From assembly GCA_017547845.1 (NCBI GenBank), contig JAFYNZ010000012.1, positions 1 to 44,026 on the forward strand: DNA of 44,026 bases, read 5' to 3'. A program made the position numbers and the translations under genes. This document shows, piece by piece, positions 35,600 to 44,019 of this stretch (position 1 is the first letter of the stretch; each line of letters opens with the position of its first letter). The stretch comes from Muribaculaceae bacterium. Lineage in GTDB: Bacteria; Bacteroidota; Bacteroidia; Bacteroidales; Muribaculaceae. The notes below the pieces were generated by a model, which was not told where the DNA came from, ran no database searches, and worked only from the letters and a program-made list of their open reading frames with translations.

Positions 35600-36388
35600 T
35601 TAGAAGTCTACACCGAATCTGATTTGGACACCATTTGTAAAGACATCTCCAAATCGTAGATATTCGCCGAAGTACTTGCCCTCGGTTCTGACCTTGCTGA
35701 TATGTTGCATATCATAGCCAGCACCTAAACTGAACGCAATTTTGCGACCGCTGATTTTCAGTGCGACGCGAGCACCGGCTGAGATAGTCGAGTAGAAACC
35801 TACTTTGTCAAAAATTGAGTAACCGACTTTTGCATCTACGTACGGAGTGATCCAACTGTCCACAAATTCCGAACGAAGGTGTGCAAAGATAGGTATACTC
35901 ATTGGATCGCCTTGTCCTACTGTATGTACAGAGTTATGCCAATTATTGTTGCTATTGTAGCGTTGGTAGACATTCATGCCGACACCTGCTCCGGCAAAGA
36001 AGTAAGGACACACCTGGTAGCCATGCGATGTGCTAAATCCATAGCGATAGAGTCCCCAATCTCCTGTGGCAAATGTGTAGCCTACATCGACGAAACCGCG
36101 ATAACCTTTAGATGGTAGAGATTTATAGAGTTTTGTGCCTGACTCGATGGTTTTCGGTTTTCTAACGAAATTGTTGGCTTGCTTTTCTTCCTCAGCGATT
36201 CGGTCGATTTGATCGTATTCGCAAGCAAATACGCCACCATCGTTGAGTCGGATACGAAGGTATTCACCTTCAACTTCTTCGATGATTGTGCCACGATAGA
36301 CATTGCCGTTGCGTAGATAGACCACGTCTTCTGCGTAGATTGACATAGTAAATGCCAATGCGAGTAATATAGATACTAAAAATTTCAT
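35600..36388 (-). CDS. Outer-membrane beta-barrel protein with N-terminal small beta domain
   Basis: The 262-residue product has a cleavable signal peptide (cut after I-Y-A, residue ~19). Residues ~20-70 form a short beta-rich domain (V-V-Y-L-R-N-G-N-V-Y-R-G-T-I-I ...) of a kind often found at the front of Bacteroidota membrane-linked proteins. Residues ~95-262 alternate polar and aromatic residues in barrel strands and end in the membrane-favoured pattern R-F-G-V-D-F with terminal Phe. The role is unknown; a structural OmpA-less or porin-like barrel is likely. Its promoter lies at 36406-36437. Confidence 0.8.
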   Translation of the reverse strand: MKFLVSILLALAFTMSIYAEDVVYLRNGNVYRGTIIEEVEGEYLRIRLNDGGVFACEYDQIDRIAEEEKQANNFVRKPKTIESGTKLYKSLPSKGYRGFVDVGYTFATGDWGLYRYGFSTSHGYQVCPYFFAGAGVGMNVYQRYNSNNNWHNSVHTVGQGDPMSIPIFAHLRSEFVDSWITPYVDAKVGYSIFDKVGFYSTISAGARVALKISGRKIAFSLGAGYDMQHISKVRTEGKYFGEYLRFGDVFTNGVQIRFGVDF

Positions 36389-36405
36389 ATATGTGTTGTT
36401 TTTTG

Positions 36406-36437
36406 CAAATTTAACAAGTTAATTGCAAATGAACAAA
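36406..36437 (-). promoter_or_regulatory. Promoter of the outer-membrane barrel gene
   Basis: On the minus strand, TTTG (36434-36437), 20 bp and TAAATTTG (36406-36413) match both boxes exactly. The promoter lies between this gene and the stop of the HAD gene. Confidence 0.8.
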
Positions 36438-36449
36438 TTTTTTTGACTA

Positions 36450-37103
36450 TTAAAATGGCTCGTTGAGAAGATTTAGTATCTCCGATGGGGAGGAGATGAT
36501 GTGATCGGCATATGCTTGGCGCAACTCTGAAACTGTGCGGAATCCCCAAGTGACACCGACAGAAGTAACGCAAGCACGACGAGCAGTCTCAATGTCGACA
36601 GCGGAGTCGCCGATGTAGATTACTTCGCTCTTAGGCGTTGGCGACTGATTGAGTATAGTGAAGACTATAGAAGGGTCGGGTTTAACGGGACGACCTTCTA
36701 TTTGTCCTTGTATTGATACAAATGGAATATCGGCAAAAAAGTGACGCACGATTTTGTCGGTCGCTGTCTGGTATTTATTGGAAGCGACAGCGATTTTGAT
36801 ATCCATCTCGACGAGTCGCTGAAGAAGCTCCGGGATACCATTGTAGGGTGTGGTGTACTCTGTGTTGTGCTCATCGTAGTAATGCTTGAAGTCGGCGAGG
36901 AGCGTGTCGACCATCGCTTCATCAGCATCAGGGCATGAACGCTGAATGAGTTTGCGCACCCCATTGCCGACCATGAAAGGGTAGGTGGCAAGCGAGTGAC
37001 CGCTGTAGCCATTTTTTTCAAGTGCATAGTTGCATGCAATGCCAAGGTCCTTGATAGTATTTAGCAAGGTGCCGTCGAGGTCGAATATTGCGAGGCGTTT
37101 CAT
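36450..37103 (-). CDS. HAD-family hydrolase, phosphoglycolate-phosphatase-like
   Basis: The 217-residue product has motif I F-D-L-D-G-T-L-L-N-T (residues 7-16), a helical cap domain (about 17-85), V-A-S-N-K as motif II (Ser ~110), Lys in G-R-P-V-K-P-D-P-S (~140) and the motif IV I-G-D-S-A-V-D-I-E. This is the Gph/PGP-type arrangement for small phosphate esters such as 2-phosphoglycolate. The true substrate is uncertain. It starts 40 bp downstream of tamL and is probably on the same transcript. Confidence 0.9.
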   Translation of the reverse strand: MKRLAIFDLDGTLLNTIKDLGIACNYALEKNGYSGHSLATYPFMVGNGVRKLIQRSCPDADEAMVDTLLADFKHYYDEHNTEYTTPYNGIPELLQRLVEMDIKIAVASNKYQTATDKIVRHFFADIPFVSIQGQIEGRPVKPDPSIVFTILNQSPTPKSEVIYIGDSAVDIETARRACVTSVGVTWGFRTVSELRQAYADHIISSPSEILNLLNEPF

Positions 37104-37143
37104 AGGAGTCCGGAGTTTTAGCGAGTTAGAGAATTTAAGATGG

Positions 37144-39483
37144 TTAGAATGGGTAGCCGATAGAGAAGTGGAAGCTTCGGTCGCGTCCCCATCGAGGGTG
37201 AATGAGTGGCCACTTTTCTTTGCCTTCGGCAGGGTTATAGGCCTTCATACCCATGTCAAGACGGAGTAGGAAGTAGTTGAAATCCAAACGTATACCGATG
37301 CCATAGGCTGCTGCCAATTCTTTATAGAATGAGTCAAATCGGAAGAGACCTCCCGCTTGATTTTCATAGTCGCGAATGGTCCATATGTTGCCGGCATCGA
37401 TGAATGCAGCCATTTCGATAATCCAGAATAGTTTGGCACGATATTCAAGGCTCATGATGAATCGAATGTCGCCGCATTGGTTGATGAAGCTGCTCACAGA
37501 GTTGGAACCGCTGAATTTTCCCGGTCCGAGTGTGCGAACGTCCCAACCGCGTACACCATTGGCACCACCACCATAGAAGCGTTTTTCGAATGGTAGGATG
37601 GCAGAGTTGCCATAAGGGTAAGCGACGCCCATGCCGACACGGAATGCCAGTGAGTGACGTGGGGAGAATGTGTGTGTCACTGAGTAGTCGCCTTCAAATT
37701 TGAAGTATTGTGAGTATTGAATTCCAAAAACCTTGTAGGGATTTTCTCGGGCATCAGAACGATAGGTAAATGCGTTGTTGATGGCGTAGAGGAGGTTGCC
37801 GGCTATCTCAGCATTTAGTCTGAGAGTAGAGACGTTTGATGTATTGAAGCGTTGCCAGATGTTCTCCTTAGGTTTATTGGTATAATAGAACGAGTAGCCC
37901 ATGCGCATGATGAAGTGGTCTTCGTAGCTGTAGCGTAGCAATGGGTTGTCGGGTGCTATCTGGTCGATGAAGTCGTGGGTGCTTTCCGGTAGATAGACAT
38001 AGTTGATGTCGATAGGGGTGAATGTGTGGCGCATACGGTTGAACTGTTCTGTCCAACGATAATTGTAGCCCAAAGTGGCGATAATACGCGTGTATTCCGG
38101 TCGCTCTTGGTAGTTTATGGAGGTGTTGAAATCGGTGGTCGCTTTGATTTTCTGCTTAAACTCTTTATTGACAAACGGAAGCATGAACTTTGGAAACGAC
38201 AACCCGAGGTCGAGCGAATACTCCATGTAGCGATTGTTGATCAGACCGGCGAGGTCGCCAGATATAGACTCATAGGCTCCGCGTAGCTTGGCTGTGAGTG
38301 CTTCAGAGCCTTTGCCGATGTTGCGATGTGTGTAGGAGAGTGATGCTGCCACGCCGAGGTTGCCTTCGGAGTTAGTGCCCTCCAATTCGGCTGTGGTGGC
38401 TTGCGACTTGCCCGGAGTCATAAGGATGTAGGCGTCGAGCCATTCTTTGCCATCCATCTGACCTATGCGGTCAAATTGTATGTTGATAAACTTGAGGATT
38501 GCGAGGCGGTTGAGTGCTTGATATGTCTTGTTGACATCGGAAGTGACATATGGTTGTCCCTTTCGGAGGTAGCAGTTTTCTTCCAAGACAGAAGGACGAA
38601 GGTATCTGTTTTCGTCGTAGAAGATGGTGATGTCCTTGTAGTCGACAGTGTCTACGGCTGAGATTTTGCGCAGATTATCGAAGTGTGTCGGCTCATAGTT
38701 GGTCACAAAGATGATACGACGGATATAATAGGGCACATGGGTGTTGATAATCGGAGCACCCGGGATTGGCTGATATGGAGGATTGACTTTGATGGTGAGG
38801 TCGACATCATGGCTGTTGGCTGTGGTGTCGGCATTAAAAGTGATATACTCATTGGTAAAGGCGTAGTAGCCATTATTTTGCATCGTTTCGGTAAACTTCA
38901 AGCGTTGAGCTTCGAGGCGTTTGCTATCGAGGTTGTCGCCTTGCTTGATGATGACCAACGATGAGTCTCGCATCAAGATGTTGCGGATTGAGTCGTTGTA
39001 TAATTCAAAGTCGATGTTGTGTATCTTGTGGGGAGTGCCCGGTGTGAGGGTATAGTCGACATTGATTTTGCGTTTCTTCTGATTGATAGTTGTATCAGAT
39101 GTGACAGTCGCTGATAGGTAGCCCATATTGATAAGGGCTTTCTGAAGTTGATTGACTGACTGACGCGTCAGAGTGCTATCATAGACCACAGGCGGCTCGC
39201 CCATCTTGCGCACCCACTTATTGTACCATTTGGTGGAGTCTTTGCCACTGAGATTATATACGCCAAGCTGTAGTTTTGCAGCCCAAAGCACTTTGTGGTT
39301 GGGTTGTTGGCGTACATAATTGATCATCTCCTCCTTGGTGATAGATTTTGTGGAGTCGTTGATGTGAATATGTATATCGTTAAGAAGATACTTTCCTTCA
39401 GGCACATGACGAGCACTGCTGCATCCTGCAAGGAGCAGTGCAACGATGATAACTGATGCTATGTGGACTAAAATCTTCTTCAC
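37144..39483 (-). CDS. tamL: TamL, Omp85-family translocation and assembly lipoprotein
   Basis: The 779-residue product has a lipoprotein signal (lipobox L-L-A-G-C, Cys21) followed directly by S-S-A-R-H-V-P-E-G-K-Y-L-L-N-D, the characteristic start of TamL, the Bacteroidota lipidated relative of TamA. Residues ~30-380 hold POTRA-like repeats. Residues ~400-779 form the Omp85 barrel, with a G-G-x-x-x-V-R-G-W loop motif (~670) and a terminal Phe. It works in outer-membrane protein insertion with TamB, which is not in this window. Being an Omp85 that is also a lipoprotein sets it apart from BamA. The start is well supported by the signal. Confidence 0.93.
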   Translation of the reverse strand: MKKILVHIASVIIVALLLAGCSSARHVPEGKYLLNDIHIHINDSTKSITKEEMINYVRQQPNHKVLWAAKLQLGVYNLSGKDSTKWYNKWVRKMGEPPVVYDSTLTRQSVNQLQKALINMGYLSATVTSDTTINQKKRKINVDYTLTPGTPHKIHNIDFELYNDSIRNILMRDSSLVIIKQGDNLDSKRLEAQRLKFTETMQNNGYYAFTNEYITFNADTTANSHDVDLTIKVNPPYQPIPGAPIINTHVPYYIRRIIFVTNYEPTHFDNLRKISAVDTVDYKDITIFYDENRYLRPSVLEENCYLRKGQPYVTSDVNKTYQALNRLAILKFINIQFDRIGQMDGKEWLDAYILMTPGKSQATTAELEGTNSEGNLGVAASLSYTHRNIGKGSEALTAKLRGAYESISGDLAGLINNRYMEYSLDLGLSFPKFMLPFVNKEFKQKIKATTDFNTSINYQERPEYTRIIATLGYNYRWTEQFNRMRHTFTPIDINYVYLPESTHDFIDQIAPDNPLLRYSYEDHFIMRMGYSFYYTNKPKENIWQRFNTSNVSTLRLNAEIAGNLLYAINNAFTYRSDARENPYKVFGIQYSQYFKFEGDYSVTHTFSPRHSLAFRVGMGVAYPYGNSAILPFEKRFYGGGANGVRGWDVRTLGPGKFSGSNSVSSFINQCGDIRFIMSLEYRAKLFWIIEMAAFIDAGNIWTIRDYENQAGGLFRFDSFYKELAAAYGIGIRLDFNYFLLRLDMGMKAYNPAEGKEKWPLIHPRWGRDRSFHFSIGYPF

Positions 39484-39493
39484 TTGATGATTG

Positions 39494-39525
39494 CAAAGTT
39501 ACTCAAAAACTGAGAGAGTGGCAAC
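39494..39525 (-). promoter_or_regulatory. Probable promoter of tamL
   Basis: TAACTTTG on the minus strand (39494-39501) fits the -7 box exactly. GTTG (39522-39525) 20 bp upstream is an imperfect -33 box. Confidence 0.5.
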
Positions 39526-39594
39526 ACTATTCTTGCCATGATGCTTTAGCAGGTATGACCTATTGTCCCTTTGACCATTCAGATTTGCCGTTAC

Positions 39595-40323
39595 TTATCG
39601 AGGGCGTAGAGCAAATCGAGCTCTGACGAGAGGTCGCTCACCATGACGGATAGCAAATGATGATACGCCGTCGACTGTCTGTCGCATCACTTGCACTTGG
39701 TCGCCATATTTGCCTTTGCTCATAAATGCTATCTCAAATCGGCTGAGACTGCAACGATCGGAGTCGTCCATCGTGAATTGGTTTACAAGCAGAGCGATGT
39801 ATTTCACTGTGTTGACATGGCGATAGAAGTCAATGTCGGTATAGGTGAATGTGTAGTTGACCGGGTTGTCACACTCCACAATTTTGAGCTTGGCTTGCTT
39901 TGCAATAGGGCATTCGCGGTCGCTGATGAGTCCGTCTTGAAGACATAGTTCGGTGGTGCCGGCATTCTCGTGGGTGACGGTATTGATTACCATCCAGACG
40001 GTGCGAGCATAGCCGATGGTCTCGCCTTGAGCGTTTTGGATTTCAAAATTGCGTTCAGAGAAATGCTTGTTCCAACTCTCAATCCATGTGATGATGGTGT
40101 AGTGCTCGTTGACCTTAGGCCAATGGCGCATCTCGACAGTCAATCGACTGAGTACCCAACCGAGGTTTTTGTCGACCATACTTGCGTGACCGATGTTGAG
40201 AGTGTTGGCATGTTCGGTAGCGATTTCGATTATCTTGGTAGCAAGAAGCGTTAAAGGCATTTCTTGCTGAGCGTTGGCTTCTCCCGGGATAAGGAAATAG
40301 GATTTCTTATATTCTTTCTCCAT
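39595..40323 (-). CDS. Acyl-ACP thioesterase family protein
   Basis: The 242-residue product is of the acyl-ACP thioesterase (FatA/FatB-like) double hot-dog type, which releases fatty acids from ACP. The first hot-dog domain spans ~1-130, with a W-V-L-S-R-L-T-V-E-M pattern (~53-62). The second spans ~140-242, with D-I-D-F-Y-R-H-V-N-T-V-K-Y (~162-174), which carries the Asn/His-type catalytic region. The start at 40323 (M-E-K-E-Y-K-K) is taken, since the upstream in-frame extension to 40476 is encoded by the 112-bp repeat and crosses the likely promoter. Confidence 0.88.
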   Translation of the reverse strand: MEKEYKKSYFLIPGEANAQQEMPLTLLATKIIEIATEHANTLNIGHASMVDKNLGWVLSRLTVEMRHWPKVNEHYTIITWIESWNKHFSERNFEIQNAQGETIGYARTVWMVINTVTHENAGTTELCLQDGLISDRECPIAKQAKLKIVECDNPVNYTFTYTDIDFYRHVNTVKYIALLVNQFTMDDSDRCSLSRFEIAFMSKGKYGDQVQVMRQTVDGVSSFAIRHGERPLVRARFALRPR

Positions 40324-40343
40324 AATAGATGCTAAATAGACTA

Positions 40344-40374
40344 CAAAGTTAGTAAAAAAATTGTGCTCTGCCAA
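40344..40374 (-). promoter_or_regulatory. Probable promoter of the thioesterase gene
   Basis: TAACTTTG (40344-40351, minus strand) is exact. The -33 box is poor (TTGG at 40371-40374) and lies inside the first repeat copy. Confidence 0.5.
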
Positions 40375-40629
40375 TTTTTGCACTAACTTCGAGGCATTAG
40401 AGCAGCGAACGTCCGACAAAGTCGGGTGCGCGTTCGGCTTGCCGAGCGATAAAGCCTCAAAGTTACCTCTCTTCATGCTCTGCCAATTTTTGCACTAACT
40501 TCGAGGCATTAGAGCAGCGAACGTCCGACAAAGTCGGGTGCGCGTTCGGCTTGCCGAGCGATAAAGCCTCAAAGTTGCCACTCTTCATGCTATGCCAATT
40601 TTTGCACCAATTTCGAGGCATTAGAGCAG
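40364..40629. repeat. Tandem 112-bp structured repeat, about 2.4 copies
   Basis: Copies start at 40364, 40476 and 40588 (period 112). The third is truncated after about 42 bp. Copies 1 and 2 are almost identical over the unit; copy 3 has diverged. Each full unit can fold as one stem system: AACTTCGAGGC (40385-40395) with GCCTCAAAGTT (40454-40464), enclosing GAACG/CGTTC (40407-40411, 40431-40435), CCGAC-AAA-GTCGG (40413-40425), and CGGCTTGCCG. The period is not a multiple of 3. I see no supported gene in it. Confidence 0.9.
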
Positions 40630-40676
40630 GGTCTATAACAGAAGCAAGGTCTAACAGACATGTGGCTTTAGCGGCA

Positions 40677-40730
40677 ATAGATGAGATAGACACTATAGAT
40701 ACTATCAGTAGCAATGATAGACTCTCTGTT
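40677..40730. repeat. ATAG-rich tract next to the 112-bp repeat
   Basis: A degenerate run of AATAGATGAGATAG, CACTATAGATACTAT and AATGATAG units, similar in style to the arrays at 4 kb and 34.7 kb. Confidence 0.65.
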
Positions 40731-40793
40731 CTCGACTCATTTTGCTTTGAAATCTTAAAAAATGTGTAAAAATGTCGCTTAATGGCTTGAGAA

Positions 40794-40825
40794 TTTGGTA
40801 TTGTGAAAATATGTTTCTATTTTTG
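40794..40825 (+). promoter_or_regulatory. Promoter of the DUF4492-cydA-cydB operon
   Basis: TTTG (40794-40797), 20 bp and TATTTTTG (40818-40825) match both boxes exactly. The leader is about 80 nt. Confidence 0.75.
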
Positions 40826-40912
40826 TGGTCAATAATTCCGACAAATTGGAATGAATCAACTAAATCGTATCACCTAAATCTCAGAAACAGAAGTGTTTCC
40901 GTCGACCTAACA

Positions 40913-41134
40913 ATGAAAAAGACATTAAAAAATATCTGGAATTTATACTATGACGGCTTCAAGAATATGACTTGGGGTCGCCCATTATGGCTTTTAATCT
41001 TTTTAAAGGTCATAATCTTGTTTTTGGTGCTTCGCATGTTCTTCTTCAAGCCGGTGCTTTCGGGCAAGAATGAGGCAGAGAAGATAGAGTATGTCGGTGA
41101 GCAATTATCGCGAACAATAAATAATAATCAATAA
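40913..41134 (+). CDS. DUF4492 small membrane protein, cytochrome bd accessory
   Basis: The 73-residue product has a basic N-terminal stretch (M-K-K-T-L-K-N-I-W-N-L-Y-Y-D-G-F), then W-G-R-P-L-W and one membrane helix (~28-47), and a charged tail. This matches the DUF4492 family found next to cydAB in Bacteroidota and Campylobacterota. The position 19 bp before cydA supports a CydX-like role in assembling or stabilising the oxidase (inference). The ATG at 40913 is taken instead of the longer frame from 40772 because family similarity starts here and the promoter lies inside the longer version. Confidence 0.85.
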   Translation: MKKTLKNIWNLYYDGFKNMTWGRPLWLLIFLKVIILFLVLRMFFFKPVLSGKNEAEKIEYVGEQLSRTINNNQ

Positions 41135-41153
41135 ATCAAAATCTTATCTTATC

Positions 41154-42641
41154 ATGGATGAAATGACATTAGTTGACTGGTCGAGACTGCAATTTGCTCT
41201 CACCGCAGGCTACCATTGGATTTTCGTGCCTCTGACCCTCGGATTGGCGGTCATCATGGCTACAATGGAAACTCTCTACGTCGTGAAACGCGACGAGTTT
41301 TGGAAACAGACTGCCAAGTTCTGGATGAAACTTTTCGGTATCAACTTCGCTGTCGGTATCGCTACAGGTATCATTCTCGAGTTTGAATTTGGTACCAACT
41401 GGAGCAACTACTCATGGTTTGTGGGCGACATCTTTGGTGCACCTCTTGCCATCGAGGGTATCTTCGCATTCTTCATGGAGGCTACCTTCTTTGCTATTAT
41501 GTATTTCGGATGGAATAAGGTCAGCAAGAAGACCCACCTTGTGGCTACATGGCTCACTGGTATCGGTGCTGCTATCTCTGCAGTGTGGATTCTCGTTGCT
41601 AACTCTTGGATGCAACATCCTGTCGGCATGGAATTTAACCCTGATACCGTGCGTCATGAAATGGTTGATTTCTGGGCATTGGTACTCAATCCTGTGGCTA
41701 TCTCCAAGTTCTTCCACTCTGTATTTAGTGGTTGGATGACAGGTGCTATCTTCGTCATTGGTCTCAGTTCATGGTATCTGCTCAAAAAGCGTGAAACTCG
41801 CTTTGCTTTGGCATCTATCCGCGTGGCTGCAGTCGTAGGCGTGGTGGGTACAGTGGCTCTTATGGCAAGCGGTGATAGTTCAGGTATCCATGTGGCTAAA
41901 TATCAACCGATGAAACTCGCTGCTGCTGAAGGCTTGCAAGATGGTGGTCCTCAAGCACCATTCTCTATCGTTCCGGGTGTGGAAGTTCCAGGCATGCTTT
42001 CAATGCTTGCGACACACGACTTCAACGGCTATGTGCCGGGTATCAACGACATGCTTAATGGTTATACCGATGCTGAGGGCAACGTACACCTCTCTGCAGA
42101 ACAAAAAATGGAGCGAGGTAAGACTGCTCTAAAGGCATTCAATGACTATCGTGCTTTACGCGATACTGATCCTGTCAAAGCAGAGCAAGCACGCAAGGTG
42201 CTCGACGAAAATGTCGAATATTTCGGTTACGGCTATATCGATAGTCCTCAAGAACTTGTGCCAAATGTTGACCTCGTCTATTGGGCATTCCGCGTTATGG
42301 TCGGACTCGGTAGCTTTCTATTGTTGCTCATGGTCGTAGTGTTGTGGGCAGAATGGAAGAAGAAACTTGAGGGTATGACATGGCTTCAATGGGTGGCATT
42401 GCTCTCAATTCCATTGGTTTATCTTGCCGGTCAGGCAGGTTGGATTGTGGCAGAAGTAGGTCGTCAACCATGGGTGATCGAAGGATTGCTTCCGGTGAAG
42501 GCCGCTGTATCAAGTGTCAGTGTAGCAGCTGTGCAGACTACGTTCTGGCTCTTCGTGGCTATCTTCACACTCTTCCTTGTAATAGAGATACGCATCATGA
42601 TCAATGCTATCAAGCAGGGTCCTAAGATTTCTAACAAATAA
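41154..42641 (+). CDS. cydA: Cytochrome bd quinol oxidase subunit I
   Basis: This is the haem-bearing subunit of the high-affinity terminal oxidase that reduces oxygen to water with quinol. In the 495-residue product the expected ligands are visible: His21 (E. coli His19), Glu101 and Glu109 (E. coli 99/107), His188 (186) and Met382 (393). K-Y-Q-P-M-K-L-A-A-A-E (249-259) has the quinol-site Lys254 and Glu259. The Q-loop region (~260-375) is present. About nine membrane helices follow the usual layout. It follows the DUF4492 gene and is 14 bp ahead of cydB. Confidence 0.98.
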   Translation: MDEMTLVDWSRLQFALTAGYHWIFVPLTLGLAVIMATMETLYVVKRDEFWKQTAKFWMKLFGINFAVGIATGIILEFEFGTNWSNYSWFVGDIFGAPLAIEGIFAFFMEATFFAIMYFGWNKVSKKTHLVATWLTGIGAAISAVWILVANSWMQHPVGMEFNPDTVRHEMVDFWALVLNPVAISKFFHSVFSGWMTGAIFVIGLSSWYLLKKRETRFALASIRVAAVVGVVGTVALMASGDSSGIHVAKYQPMKLAAAEGLQDGGPQAPFSIVPGVEVPGMLSMLATHDFNGYVPGINDMLNGYTDAEGNVHLSAEQKMERGKTALKAFNDYRALRDTDPVKAEQARKVLDENVEYFGYGYIDSPQELVPNVDLVYWAFRVMVGLGSFLLLLMVVVLWAEWKKKLEGMTWLQWVALLSIPLVYLAGQAGWIVAEVGRQPWVIEGLLPVKAAVSSVSVAAVQTTFWLFVAIFTLFLVIEIRIMINAIKQGPKISNK

Positions 42642-42655
42642 ACATTCATACGATT

Positions 42656-43798
42656 ATGATAACATACGAATTTCTTCAAGAATATTGGTGGTTTCTAATA
42701 TCACTCTTAGGCGGACTTTTGGTCTTTTTGCTCTTTGTGCAAGGTGCCAACTTCCTAATCTTCATTGCAGGCAAAGATGAGGACCAACGTCAACTCATCG
42801 TTAATTCTACAGGTCGTAAATGGGAGTTGACGTTCACTACTCTCGTTACATTTGGTGGTGCATTTTTCGCATCGTTCCCACTTTTCTACAGCACAAGTTT
42901 TGGTGGCGCATATTGGGTGTGGATTCTGATACTTATTACATTCGTGTTTCAAGCAGTGTCTTATGAATTTCAGGCCAAACAAGGCAACCTTCTCGGTCGC
43001 ACCAGTTTCCGTTGGTTCTTAGTTATGAACGGCTGTCTCGCTCCGATACTTATCGGTGCTGCAGTCGGTACATTCTTCACCGGTTCAGAATTTGTGGTCA
43101 ACAAGAATGCAGTCGGCAACATCGGTGCTCCGGTCATCAGCCAGTGGCAAAACGACCTTCGAGGTCTTGAGGCAGTGGGTAATCCGTTCAATGTAGAGTT
43201 TGGCCTTATGGTGTTCTTCCTTGCAGTGTGTCTTGGTGCACTTTATCTGCTCAACAATGTCAGCCATGCTGCTCTTGAACGCAAACTACGCTCTACACTC
43301 AAAGTGTTCTTCCTACTCTTCCTTGTGGCATTTGTGGCAGTGGTGGTGCAAGTGCTCTTGATGCCGGGCTTCGCAGTGGATGCTGAGGGCATAGTGTCGA
43401 TGGTCGATGGTAAATATCTCACCAACTTCCTTGAAATGCCTATCGTGCTCGGACTCTTCCTCGTCGGTGCAGTCCTCGTCGTCGTGGGCATCGTAATGAC
43501 GCTGTTTAAGAAAGGTTATCGTTGTGGTATCTGGTGGGCAGGTCCAGGTACAGTCTTCGCAGTGATGGCTATCTTTATGCTCGTCGGCTACAACGGCACA
43601 GCCTACTATCCATCGTCGGCCGACCTCCAAAGTTCGTTGACACTTGCCAACAGTTGCTCAAGCGAATTTACGCTTACAGCCATGGCAATCGTATCGCTAA
43701 TTATACCGTTTGTGGTGGCTTACATCGCTTATTTCTGGCGTCAAATGGACAAGAAGTCGTTGACTACAGAAGAGCTCAATCACTCAGAAAAATATTAA
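42656..43798 (+). CDS. cydB: Cytochrome bd quinol oxidase subunit II
   Basis: The 380-residue integral membrane subunit, partner of CydA, has about eight or nine helices and the start Y-E-F-L-Q-E-Y-W-W-F-L-I-S-L-L-G-G-L-L-V-F-L-L-F-V-Q-G-A-N in CydB style. G-R-T-S-F-R-W-F and Y-Y-P-S are further family-like segments. It is close to the length of E. coli CydB. Together with DUF4492 and CydA it forms a compact three-gene operon. No cydCD assembly transporter is in the window. Confidence 0.95.
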   Translation: MITYEFLQEYWWFLISLLGGLLVFLLFVQGANFLIFIAGKDEDQRQLIVNSTGRKWELTFTTLVTFGGAFFASFPLFYSTSFGGAYWVWILILITFVFQAVSYEFQAKQGNLLGRTSFRWFLVMNGCLAPILIGAAVGTFFTGSEFVVNKNAVGNIGAPVISQWQNDLRGLEAVGNPFNVEFGLMVFFLAVCLGALYLLNNVSHAALERKLRSTLKVFFLLFLVAFVAVVVQVLLMPGFAVDAEGIVSMVDGKYLTNFLEMPIVLGLFLVGAVLVVVGIVMTLFKKGYRCGIWWAGPGTVFAVMAIFMLVGYNGTAYYPSSADLQSSLTLANSCSSEFTLTAMAIVSLIIPFVVAYIAYFWRQMDKKSLTTEELNHSEKY

Positions 43799-43887
43799 CC
43801 ATTTGATTTCAATAATAGACTCATTCGATTAAAATAATAACGGAAAAGAATTATAGATTTTTCATAATCATGATTTTAAACATGGGT

Positions 43888-43926
43888 GAGGCTGTCTAAC
43901 AAGTCCGTTAGTCGGCCTCTATTTTT
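43888..43926 (+). terminator. Terminator downstream of cydB
   Basis: GAGGCTG (43888-43894) pairs with CGGCCTC (43913-43919) with one G-U pair, and TAAC with GTTA inside. ATTTTTG follows. Confidence 0.75.
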
Positions 43927-43955
43927 GTTGTACTGCAAAAAACAACGAAAAAAAT

Positions 43956-43990
43956 AAGGCTTTCATGCTGATTTTCAGCGCGAAAGCCTT
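43956..43990 (-). terminator. Hairpin at window end, oriented as a minus-strand terminator
   Basis: AAGGCTTTC (43956-43964) pairs with GAAAGCCTT (43982-43990), with GCTG/CAGC inside. On the minus strand it runs into a T-rich stretch, so it would end a gene entering from beyond the window. Confidence 0.65.
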
Positions 43991-44019
43991 TGTCATGTCA
44001 TGGATTTTTAGTAAATTTG
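43989..44019 (+). promoter_or_regulatory. Promoter directed out of the window
   Basis: TTTG (43989-43992), 19 bp and TAAATTTG (44012-44019) match both boxes exactly. The gene it serves would begin beyond base 44026. The -33 box overlaps the end of the hairpin. Confidence 0.75.

Larger units (their letters stand above)
40324..40912. other. 589-bp intergenic region before the cyd operon
   Basis: It holds the thioesterase promoter, the 112-bp tandem repeat (40364-40629), an ATAG-rich tract (40677-40730) and the cyd promoter (40794-40825). No supported reading frame is seen apart from those driven by the repeat. Confidence 0.8.

Noticed and set aside
40324-40476. In-frame N-terminal extension of the thioesterase
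   Set aside because: It is encoded by the 112-bp repeat, crosses the likely promoter at 40344-40374, and family similarity starts at the ATG ending at 40323.
40364-40629. CRISPR array
   Set aside because: The repeats are directly tandem with no unique spacers, and the unit is 112 bp.
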